A DNA stretch of 5,463 bases from Candidatus Competibacteraceae bacterium (GTDB lineage Bacteria > Pseudomonadota > Gammaproteobacteria > Competibacterales > Competibacteraceae), in contig JAGRHK010000147.1 in NCBI GenBank assembly GCA_020444985.1, forward strand, positions 1 through 5,463, given 5' to 3'. Below, piece after piece: positions 1 to 5,463 of the stretch (the stretch's first letter is position 1; the number at the start of each line of letters is the position of its first letter). The notes under the pieces are model-generated. The model was not told where the DNA came from. It made no database searches and saw only the letters and a list, made by a program, of their open reading frames with translations. The position numbers and the translations under genes were made by a program.

Positions 1-1120
1 CGGGCTGCTCGCGCGCGGCCACGCCGTACAACTGATCCGGGTGCGCCAGGGCGCGAATGATTCCCCGCAATCCAGGGATGCATTGGAAACTTTGGCTTTA
101 CCGGGCTTTCGTATTCCCGGTTATCCACAACTCCAGAGCGGCTGGCCGGCGCACAAAACGCTGCTGACCCAGTGGCGGCAAAACCGTCCGGACCTGATTC
201 ACATCGTCACCGAAGGGCCATTGGGGTATTCGGCTCTGAGCGCGGCGCGACGTTTGGGCATCCCCGTATCAACCAGCTTTCACACCAACTTTCATAACTA
301 TAGCCGCCACTATCATCTGGGCTGGCTGGCGACGCCCATTACGGCCTATCTGCGGCATTTCCATAATCAAGGCGCGCAAACGCTGGTTCCTACCCAGGAG
401 CTGGCTGAGCATCTCCAATCCATGGGCTTTCTGCGCACACAGATTCTGGGGCGCGGCATCGATACCCGCCTGTTTTCGCCGCAACATCGCGATATGACGC
501 TACGTCAGCAATGGGGCGTTGCGCCGGATGCGCTGGTGGCTTTATACGTCGGACGGCTCGCTGCGGAGAAGAATCTGGAACTGGCGATCGCCGCCTTCCA
601 GGCGATCCAGCGGATGCAACCGCATGCCCGACTGGTTTTAGTGGGCGATGGGCCGCTCACCCCGCGCTTGCGCGCCCGGTATCCTGAATTCGTTTACTGC
701 GGCATGCGCCAAGGCCACGATTTAGCGACTCATTATGCCTCGGCGGACTTGTTTCTGTTTCCCAGTCTGACTGAGACTTTCGGCAATGTGACTTTGGAAG
801 CGTTGGCCAGTGGGTTAGCGGTGGCGGCATTTGATTATGCGGCGGCGCACACCCATGTCGAACCGGGCTGTAGCGGCTTGCTGGCGCCTTATGGGGATGC
901 CCAGGCATTTATCACCGCCGCGACTACGCTGGCGCAAGATTTGAGCGCACTCCGTCAGATGGGAAAAACCGCCCGCCAAGCGATGCGGCAACTCGACAGC
1001 GAATATCTTTATGACCGACTGGAAACGCTGTTTCTGAGCGCTAGCCGTGGGAAAACCTCTTCATCGGGCGCAACAACGGCCCAAGCTTCTGTGGAGGAGG
1101 GCGGCCAGGAGGGATTTTAG
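1..1120 (+). CDS. GT4-family glycosyltransferase, probable diacylglycerol (Agt-like) glycosyltransferase, 5'-truncated by window edge
   Basis: The reading frame is open from base 2. The GTG at 41 is not a credible start, because the codons before it read GLLARGHAVQLIR, a typical first-helix/second-strand segment of a GT-B glycosyltransferase N-domain. The true start therefore lies left of the window, and about 372 residues are visible. The SFHTNF and SRHYHLGWL segments, at about residues 93-108 of the visible part, resemble the MgtA/SQD2/Agt branch of GT4. The C-domain has the nucleotide-sugar strand LYVGRLAAEKN and the donor-binding E-x7-E (ETFGNVTLE, nt 773-799). The tail after LFLSASR is Ser/Thr/Gly-rich and looks unstructured. 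Enzymes of this branch transfer a sugar from UDP- or GDP-sugar to a lipid at the inner membrane. The phosphorus-free-lipid neighbours suggest diacylglycerol as acceptor, as for Agt, which pairs with PlcP in marine bacteria. A sulfoquinovosyl- or mannosyltransferase remains possible. The family is sure, the substrate is inferred. Confidence 0.85.
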   Translation, partial: GLLARGHAVQLIRVRQGANDSPQSRDALETLALPGFRIPGYPQLQSGWPAHKTLLTQWRQNRPDLIHIVTEGPLGYSALSAARRLGIPVSTSFHTNFHNYSRHYHLGWLATPITAYLRHFHNQGAQTLVPTQELAEHLQSMGFLRTQILGRGIDTRLFSPQHRDMTLRQQWGVAPDALVALYVGRLAAEKNLELAIAAFQAIQRMQPHARLVLVGDGPLTPRLRARYPEFVYCGMRQGHDLATHYASADLFLFPSLTETFGNVTLEALASGLAVAAFDYAAAHTHVEPGCSGLLAPYGDAQAFITAATTLAQDLSALRQMGKTARQAMRQLDSEYLYDRLETLFLSASRGKTSSSGATTAQASVEEGGQEGF

Positions 1121-1225
1121 CCGCGTAAACGGGCGTTCATTGACCCTTAACCCGCCGGTAAACGTGTTGCAACGCAGCTTTCCTAAGCTTGACGACATTC
1201 TGAAACGTTGTCTGTGGAGGCTGCT
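1121..1225. other. Intergenic gap between the glycosyltransferase and olsB
   Basis: These 105 bp separate the glycosyltransferase from olsB. They hold an imperfect direct repeat, CCGCGTAAACG at 1121-1131 and CCGGTAAACG at 1155-1164, with the GTAAACG cores 33 bp apart. There is also a weak 5-bp hairpin, AGCTT-TCCT-AAGCT (1176-1189), without a T-run. TTGAC occurs at 1140 and 1189, but neither has an acceptable -10 element at 16-18 bp. There is no clear terminator, so olsB may be read through from the glycosyltransferase or have its own unrecognised promoter here. Confidence 0.4.
1216..1220 (+). promoter_or_regulatory. Ribosome binding site of olsB
   Basis: GGAGG lies five bases before the GTG at 1226. 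It fixes the olsB start there rather than at the in-frame TTG at 1208, which has no Shine-Dalgarno sequence and would place GGAGG inside the coding region. Confidence 0.75.
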
Positions 1226-2023
1226 GTGAGCACCGAATCGCTCGTTGTAAATGACCTCGCCCGCGATTTCCCGGCGACTTCAACTCTTCCGGTCGTTGGA
1301 TCGCGCGCCCTTGACGTTAAGCTGGCTCGATCCCGTGAAGATATTCAGGCCGCGCAACGCCTGCGTTATACCATCTTCGCCGAGGAGATGGGCGCTCGTT
1401 TGCACAACCGGATTCCTGGTCTGGACCATGATCGACTTGATCGTTATTGCGAACATCTGATCGTGCGTGATTCCTTTGGTCAAGTGGTGGGCTGCACCCG
1501 TATTCTCACCGCCGAAGCCGCACGGCGTGCAGGAGGATTTTATTCGCAGACCGAATTCGACTTGGGACCTGTGCTGGCATTATCCGGGCAATTCATGGAA
1601 ATCGGGCGCACCTGCGTTCATGTCGATTACCGCAATGGCGCAACGATCAGCGCTCTATGGTCTGGACTGGCGGCATTTATCGCGGAACACCGCATCGATT
1701 ATTTGATCGGCTGCGCGAGCATTCCATTGGGGAAAGACGGTGGGAGCGAAGCACGAGCGCTTTATGCGGAACTGGCGCGGCGTTGCCTGGTTCCGGAGGC
1801 ATTGCGCGTGAAACCGCACCTGCCGTTGCCGCGTCATGATGGCCTGGCCCAAAATCGGTTTGCCGTGCCGCCCTTATTAAAGGCTTATTTACGGCTGGGC
1901 GCACAAATCGGCGGTGAACCCTGCGTGGACCCTGATTTCAACGTGGCTGATGTGTTTATCCTGCTGTCCACGCAACAGATTGAGCGGCGCTATGCTCGGC
2001 ATTTTCTGGATCGCGATCAGTGA
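1226..2023 (+). CDS. olsB: L-ornithine N(alpha)-acyltransferase OlsB (GNAT-like), ornithine lipid synthesis step 1
   Basis: OlsB transfers a 3-hydroxyacyl chain from acyl carrier protein to the alpha-amino group of ornithine, giving lyso-ornithine lipid. This is the first step in making a phosphorus-free membrane lipid. The 265-residue product has the blocks of the OlsB/hemolysin-like GNAT family. They are AQRLRYTIFAEEMGA (about 43-57), LDRYCEHLIVRD (about 72-83), VVGCTRIL (about 88-95), EIGRTCVHVDYRNG with a following SALWSGL (about 124-146), and a late core strand YLIGCASI (about 158-165). The length suits the family. The first 30 residues are variable. I chose the GTG at 1226 for its GGAGG. 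The last codons overlap the olsA start by 4 bp (GTGA), so the two are probably translationally coupled. A downstream PlsC-type acyltransferase is the classic partner, which supports OlsB over a generic acetyltransferase. The acyl donor and amino acid acceptor are inferred from the family. A related glutamine- or lysine-lipid synthase cannot be excluded from sequence alone. Confidence 0.88.
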   Translation: MSTESLVVNDLARDFPATSTLPVVGSRALDVKLARSREDIQAAQRLRYTIFAEEMGARLHNRIPGLDHDRLDRYCEHLIVRDSFGQVVGCTRILTAEAARRAGGFYSQTEFDLGPVLALSGQFMEIGRTCVHVDYRNGATISALWSGLAAFIAEHRIDYLIGCASIPLGKDGGSEARALYAELARRCLVPEALRVKPHLPLPRHDGLAQNRFAVPPLLKAYLRLGAQIGGEPCVDPDFNVADVFILLSTQQIERRYARHFLDRDQ

Positions 2024-2865
2024 GCGCTTTTTCTGCCGATCCCTCGCCTGCAAAAGAGGTCGCTGTGGCCCGTCGACACCTTGGGCAATGGCTGGCTCGT
2101 GCGGGGCGACGAACCCTGCGCGTTCCACGCCTCACGCTGCATATTCTAGTCGGCGTCGCGATCGCTGCCGCGCTCGGGCCGGGTCGGGAACGCCGTTATA
2201 TCTCCACAGCTCCTCTGGTGTGGTGGAGCCGAGGATTGTGCCGGATTCTGGGGATTCGTCTGCAAACATCAGGAATCGTAGGCCAGGGACCCACCTTCTT
2301 TGTGGCTAACCATATATCTTGGCTGGATATTTTCTGCATCGCCGCAGTGTGTCCCACCCATTTTCTGGCGAAACGGGATGTCGCAGCCTGGCCTTTGTTT
2401 GGTTGGCTCTGCCAACGCGCTGGCACCGCCTTCATCCGTCGCGGCGACGACAGCGGCGTCGCTATGGAACAACTGGTCTGGCGCTTGCGGCAGGGCGAAC
2501 GAGTCTTGGTTTTCCCGGAAGGTACTTCAACTTCCGGGGAAACCGTTCGGCGGTTCTTTCCCCGGCTGTTCCAGGCAGCGATTCTGGCGCGTTGCCCTGT
2601 GCAAGCCATCGCGCTGTGCTATCCGCGTCGCGATGGTCTCAATGGACCTCATCCAACTGCGCCTTTTGTTGGCGATGATGAGTTGCTGCCGCACTTGTGG
2701 CGCTTGCTTGGCGAACCTGCGCTGGATGTCAGGCTCCATTTTGGAGCCGTTCACGCTGCGCCGCACCCTTCCCGCGACATTCTCGCTCGATTGACGCATG
2801 CGGAGATCAGCGCGCACATTTCCCCTATTCAAATCCCAACGGTAGCCGCCGCTTTGAAAGGGTAG
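2020..2865 (+). CDS. olsA: Lyso-ornithine lipid O-acyltransferase OlsA (PlsC-type 1-acyl-glycerol-3-phosphate acyltransferase fold)
   Basis: OlsA acylates the hydroxyl of the 3-hydroxyacyl chain of lyso-ornithine lipid, completing ornithine lipid at the inner membrane. The 281-residue product shows the acyltransferase blocks: NHISWLD with the catalytic H-x4-D pair His98/Asp103, GTAFIRR (135-141) and FPEGTS (165-170). A hydrophobic stretch at about residues 38-54 (LTLHILVGVAIAAALGP) is a probable membrane anchor, as usual in PlsC/OlsA enzymes. The GTG at 2020 overlaps the olsB stop as GTGA but has only a weak GGA ahead of it. An in-frame GTG at 2065 has AGAGG five bases upstream and would give 266 residues, so the start is uncertain. 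The 3' end overlaps plcP on the other strand by 41 bp. By motifs alone it could be PlsC, making phosphatidic acid. The coupling to olsB is what favours OlsA. Confidence 0.85.
   Translation: MSAFSADPSPAKEVAVARRHLGQWLARAGRRTLRVPRLTLHILVGVAIAAALGPGRERRYISTAPLVWWSRGLCRILGIRLQTSGIVGQGPTFFVANHISWLDIFCIAAVCPTHFLAKRDVAAWPLFGWLCQRAGTAFIRRGDDSGVAMEQLVWRLRQGERVLVFPEGTSTSGETVRRFFPRLFQAAILARCPVQAIALCYPRRDGLNGPHPTAPFVGDDELLPHLWRLLGEPALDVRLHFGAVHAAPHPSRDILARLTHAEISAHISPIQIPTVAAALKG
2055..2059 (+). promoter_or_regulatory. Shine-Dalgarno-like AGAGG before the alternative olsA start at 2065
   Basis: AGAGG, within AAAAGAGG (2052-2059), ends five bases before an in-frame GTG at 2065. It is a better ribosome site than anything before the GTG at 2020. 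Either start leaves the membrane segment and all acyltransferase motifs intact. Confidence 0.4.
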
Positions 2866-3691
2866 TGGGGCGACTCTCTTCGTCCGAACTTAACCAATAA
2901 CCCAACCTGGCACCGGCGCTGCACGATTCTTTAGCCATGACAATCGCCTGCTGGTGATCCCAGCGCAAGATTTCCAGAGCGCCATTCGTCCGCTCCACCA
3001 GCGCGGTGCAACTTTCCACCCAGTCGCCGTCATTGCAATACAGTACGCCGTTGATCTCACGCAACGCCGCGTGATGGATATGGCCGCAAATTACTCCGTC
3101 CAGGCCGCGTCGGGCGGCTTCATGCGCCGCCGCTGTCTCGAAACGAGCGATATAGGCCGCCGCCTGTCCAATGCGCTGCTTGAGAAAACTGGCCAGCGAC
3201 CAGTAGGGATGATTCCAGCGTCGCCGCCAGCGGTTGTACCAGCGATTGGCGAAGAGCAATAGATCGTAGGCCCAATCGCCCAACCCATGCAGCAACGGTC
3301 CGCTACAACGCACCGCGTTGTCGCACTCATCGCCATGCATGACCAAGAAACGTCGGCCATTCGCAGTGATATGCACGGTTTCCTGGACAATTTCGACGCC
3401 GCCAATGCGTAAATCGAGATAGTCGCGCGCGACTTCATCATGGTTGCCTGGTATGTAGACGACCCGCACGCCGGCCCGCGCCTTGGCCAGCAAGGTTTTC
3501 AGCACTTCGCTATGTGCGGCTGGCCAACGCCCCCCGCGTTGCAGACTCCAGAAGTCGATCAGGTCGCCGACCAGGTAAATCTGCTGACAGTCATTCTGGC
3601 GTAGAAATTCAAGGAGAAATTCAGCCTTGCATTCCCGGAAACCAAGGTGGACATCGGAAATCCACAGAGAGCGGAATGGTGAAGAGGCCAT
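2825..3691 (-). CDS. plcP: Calcineurin-like metallophosphoesterase, probable phospholipase C PlcP (COG2908, often annotated as LpxH-like)
   Basis: This is a 288-residue two-metal phosphoesterase. Metal-site motifs appear in order: SDVHLG (Asp13, His15), GDLIDFW (Asp43, Asp46), GNHDE (Asn83, His84), HGDECD (His119) and GHIHHA (His204, His206), followed by YCNDGDWVES (218-227). True LpxH of lipid A synthesis is shorter, about 240 residues, and as I recall has GNRD and a different C-terminal region. GNHD and NDGDW instead fit the PlcP branch, which cleaves phosphatidylcholine and related phospholipids to diacylglycerol during phosphate starvation. Position supports this: the gene follows btaB by five bases, and btaA consumes diacylglycerol. 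I start at the ATG at 3691, just before the first beta strand. The frame is open upstream to 3805, but that part lies inside btaB and looks non-homologous. No clear Shine-Dalgarno sequence precedes 3691, suggesting coupling to btaB. PlcP versus an LpxH-like enzyme is inference, the fold is not. Confidence 0.8.
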   Translation of the reverse strand: MASSPFRSLWISDVHLGFRECKAEFLLEFLRQNDCQQIYLVGDLIDFWSLQRGGRWPAAHSEVLKTLLAKARAGVRVVYIPGNHDEVARDYLDLRIGGVEIVQETVHITANGRRFLVMHGDECDNAVRCSGPLLHGLGDWAYDLLLFANRWYNRWRRRWNHPYWSLASFLKQRIGQAAAYIARFETAAAHEAARRGLDGVICGHIHHAALREINGVLYCNDGDWVESCTALVERTNGALEILRWDHQQAIVMAKESCSAGARLGYWLSSDEESRPTTLSKRRLPLGFE

Positions 3692-3696
3692 GGGAA

Positions 3697-4365
3697 TTAA
3701 TCGTCGCGTTTTTGCCCAATGAAACAGAAATAGCGCCAACCGCCCAGGTAAGCGGTATGGACCGTCGCTGTGATCGGGTGGCAAAGCAGTTGAAGCGCTG
3801 GCCAAAGATGGCCGTCCATGCGCACATGATTGATGGCCATCCAGCGCCGAAACCTGGCGAACCGGGTATCGTGAAAATCGACAACCGCCAAGCGTCCGCC
3901 AGGTCGCAGATCTCGCGCCGCTGATTCCAGCGCCAGGTTCCAGCCTGGATTAATCATCGACAGGCAGTAGGAGAATACGATCAGATCGAACACGGGCTCC
4001 GGGTAGAGCGGTCGGTCATAACGCTGTTCCAGCAAGGTCACGGGGAGTTGTCGCGCTTCCAGCTTGCGCCGCGCCCGCGCCAGCATGTCGGTCGATAAAT
4101 CCAAACCGGTGACTGCCGCTTCCGGGAATTGGCGAGCGAGGCGGAGTAGGTTATCGCCGGTGCCGCAGCCGATTTCCAGGATGTTGCGCGGTGGATGCGA
4201 ATCGCGTCCTAGCGCGCGGATTAATCCTGTTCGTCCGAACAGAAAGCTCCAGCGGGTCGCGTCATAAATCCGGGCATGCCAACGGTAGTAGCGAGCCAGC
4301 GCGACATCGCTGGAAGAGGATGCATCGGCAGTATTCGGCCAAACACTGTCATGCGGCGGTGTCAT
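3697..4365 (-). CDS. btaB: Betaine-lipid N-methyltransferase BtaB
   Basis: BtaB uses three S-adenosylmethionine molecules to methylate diacylglyceryl-homoserine to the betaine lipid diacylglyceryl-N,N,N-trimethylhomoserine (DGTS). The 222-residue product is a class I methyltransferase. Motif I, LEIGCGTG (63-70), is followed by the acidic strand GLDLS (87-91, Asp89 for the ribose), then FDLIVFSYCLSM and a DLRPGGRLAVVDFHDT strand. The N-terminal block YYRWHARIYDATRWSFLFGR (26-45) and the RRWMAINHVRMDGH region near the C-terminus match what I recall of bacterial BtaB and separate it from UbiE-type enzymes. Its length is close to that of the Rhodobacter protein, about 210-220 residues. The ATG overlaps the btaA stop as ATGA and has GGAGG four bases upstream, which fixes the start and suggests coupled translation. 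BtaA next door makes its substrate. Confidence 0.9.
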   Translation of the reverse strand: MTPPHDSVWPNTADASSSSDVALARYYRWHARIYDATRWSFLFGRTGLIRALGRDSHPPRNILEIGCGTGDNLLRLARQFPEAAVTGLDLSTDMLARARRKLEARQLPVTLLEQRYDRPLYPEPVFDLIVFSYCLSMINPGWNLALESAARDLRPGGRLAVVDFHDTRFARFRRWMAINHVRMDGHLWPALQLLCHPITATVHTAYLGGWRYFCFIGQKRDD

Positions 4366-5463
4366 AACACCTCCGCAAAATGCAGGCTGCCATAAGTGCC
4401 TACCCGATCCTGGGAATGCAAGGGTTCGGTCAGCGCCGGGAAGAAACGCAGCGCTTGCCGGGTCCAGTCCGGCAGAAAGTCGATATCGTCACCGGCGGAC
4501 CGGAGCAGAATCCGACTACCTGGGCGGCTGTTGGCCAGAATCAGCCGCCATTCTTCTTCCAACGCCTGGGGTTGATGCCAGGCCAGCCAGTCCTGATGAT
4601 CCAGCAGGACAAAGTGGCTGTATTCGCCGGGGTGATCATTCAGAAAACCGCTGACCGTCGTGTCATAGGTATGAATACGGTCGAGATGGGCGCGCAGGTG
4701 AGCAAAATTCTCCTCACGCAGATAATTGGGGCAACAGCGCTCGGTATAGGATCCGGTTAGATAAGCTCGCCAGAAGTAGTTGTCCTGGATCAGCACCTCG
4801 GTGAGCACATGCCGCAGCTTATCGCTGATGTAGCCAATGACGCCGCCCGGATATTGTTGCTGGATCAGCCGGATTTGTGGGCGCGGCACGCCCAAGAGCG
4901 CCAGAGCGGTCGGTTGCCGCAATAACCAGGTGCTGAACCGTCCCCATAGCGCCGGTTCGATCTTCCGGTACAACTCGCGTTGTTCTTCCAGCGTTCGAGC
5001 ATCCAGGAGATCGAAGAGATAATCCCGCAGTTTCCGCCCCGACTTGAGCAGTTGCCGGCTGACCAGCCAGGCTACTGCGCCGCAGGTACCGTGGTAATAG
5101 AATGATTTTTTACGATTCGTTGTATCGAAGTAGGCGATCTTCCGGTCCCAGAACGCCGCCGCGTAGGCTGGCAATCGCGAACGCACCGATTCATAAAGCT
5201 CGCGGAAACGCGGATGCGATCCCCGGCGAAACATTTGTTCCAGATCGCCAAAATCCCCGTAGCCAATCAACGCCAACTTAAGCTGTAACAGCGCATTTTG
5301 CCGGGGATTGACATCAACGGCATGAATGGCCGCTGGCGCATCCAGCAGGTAGTCTAGGGCATTACAGCCGGCGCTGGTCAGCACCACAACCTGACTATCC
5401 TGATTCAGATCCAACAATTGCCGGTCAATCCGGGGATCTTCCCAGCACATGTTGTAAATCAAA
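4362..5463 (-). CDS. btaA: S-adenosylmethionine:diacylglycerol 3-amino-3-carboxypropyltransferase BtaA (DUF3419), 5'-truncated by window edge
   Basis: BtaA moves the 3-amino-3-carboxypropyl group of S-adenosylmethionine to diacylglycerol, making diacylglyceryl-homoserine, the committed step to the betaine lipid DGTS. About 366 residues are visible. Family landmarks are IYNMCWEDPRID at the start, VVVLTSAGCNALDYLL with AIHAVDVNPRQNALLQLKLA (the S-adenosylmethionine-binding Rossmann part), YYHGTCGAVAW in the middle, and a C-terminal methyltransferase-like section with FVLLDHQDWL and SRILLRSAGDDIDFLP. The TTG at 5462 is not a credible start. Family members have further N-terminal residues before the LIYNxCWEDP block, so the gene continues beyond the right edge and its promoter is not visible. 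The C-terminus is complete, and the TGA stop overlaps the btaB ATG. Context with btaB and plcP fits a phosphate-starvation operon. I see no missing motif in the visible part. Confidence 0.92.
   Translation of the reverse strand, partial: LIYNMCWEDPRIDRQLLDLNQDSQVVVLTSAGCNALDYLLDAPAAIHAVDVNPRQNALLQLKLALIGYGDFGDLEQMFRRGSHPRFRELYESVRSRLPAYAAAFWDRKIAYFDTTNRKKSFYYHGTCGAVAWLVSRQLLKSGRKLRDYLFDLLDARTLEEQRELYRKIEPALWGRFSTWLLRQPTALALLGVPRPQIRLIQQQYPGGVIGYISDKLRHVLTEVLIQDNYFWRAYLTGSYTERCCPNYLREENFAHLRAHLDRIHTYDTTVSGFLNDHPGEYSHFVLLDHQDWLAWHQPQALEEEWRLILANSRPGSRILLRSAGDDIDFLPDWTRQALRFFPALTEPLHSQDRVGTYGSLHFAEVL
4370..4374 (-). promoter_or_regulatory. Ribosome binding site of btaB
   Basis: On the minus strand this reads GGAGG, followed by TGTT and the ATG of btaB at 4365. 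It lies within the last codons of btaA and supports both the btaB start and the coupled ATGA junction. Confidence 0.75.

Noticed and set aside
1092..1113. Run of Shine-Dalgarno-like GGAGG motifs at the 3' end of the glycosyltransferase gene
   Set aside because: No ATG, GTG or TTG follows at a suitable distance. The run just encodes the Glu/Gly-rich C-terminus.
1176..1189. Hairpin AGCTT-TCCT-AAGCT as a terminator after the glycosyltransferase
   Set aside because: The stem is only 5 bp, AT-containing, and not followed by a T-run.
1189..1217. Pho-box-like spacing: TTGACGA, CTGAAAC and CTGTGG at about 11-bp intervals before olsB
   Set aside because: Each unit matches only three or four of seven positions of the CTGTCAT half-site, and the stretch runs into the olsB ribosome site. 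Too degenerate to call.
1047..1229. A 60-codon open frame starting with GTG inside the glycosyltransferase, spanning the gap and ending in a TGA that overlaps the olsB GTG
   Set aside because: It has no ribosome site, overlaps the end of a confident gene in another frame and its Arg-rich product is typical of out-of-frame GC-rich DNA. The GTGA junction is probably coincidence.
1655..1904. Minus-strand open frames inside olsB, and similar antisense frames inside the other genes
   Set aside because: They lie opposite strongly conserved coding sequence, have no ribosome sites and give compositions typical of shadow frames.
2825..3691. Annotation as LpxH of lipid A synthesis
   Set aside because: The protein is longer than canonical LpxH, has GNHD and a YCNDGDWVES block, and sits in a betaine lipid operon. 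LpxH activity is not fully excluded.
3692..3805. N-terminal extension of plcP by 38 residues
   Set aside because: This stretch encodes the C-terminus of btaB in another frame. The extension shows no family resemblance, and the ATG at 3691 sits just before the first conserved strand.

Overview
The window looks like a chromosomal segment of a Gram-negative proteobacterium. The DNA is fairly GC-rich, genes are tightly packed with 4-bp start/stop overlaps, GTG starts are common, and every gene's closest family is proteobacterial. A gammaproteobacterium is plausible, but this rests on general impression only. Codon use looks uniform, and I see no mobile elements, tRNA, rRNA, CRISPR or long non-coding stretch.

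Layout. The plus strand carries three genes. First is a GT4-type glycosyltransferase cut by the left edge (1-1120), followed by a 105-bp gap. Then comes a translationally coupled pair for ornithine lipid synthesis, olsB (1226-2023) and olsA (2020-2865). The minus strand carries a convergent operon, read from right to left: btaA (cut by the right edge, 4362-5463), btaB (3697-4365, ATGA overlap with btaA) and a metallophosphoesterase best read as the phospholipase C PlcP (2825-3691, five bases after the btaB stop). The last 41 bp of olsA and plcP overlap tail to tail.

How the genes work together. All six products fit one theme, replacing phospholipids with phosphorus-free membrane lipids. PlcP would cleave the phosphate head group from phospholipids and release diacylglycerol. 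BtaA would add the 3-amino-3-carboxypropyl group of S-adenosylmethionine to that diacylglycerol, and BtaB would trimethylate it to the betaine lipid DGTS. The glycosyltransferase could glycosylate the same diacylglycerol to give glycolipids. OlsB and OlsA make ornithine lipid from ornithine and acyl-ACP, independently of diacylglycerol. Each of these routes is known in phosphate-starved bacteria. What stands out is finding three phosphorus-free lipid routes plus the lipase that feeds two of them within 5.5 kb. The glycosyltransferase substrate and control by PhoB are inferences. No convincing Pho box is visible, and the promoters of the btaA operon and the glycosyltransferase lie outside the window.
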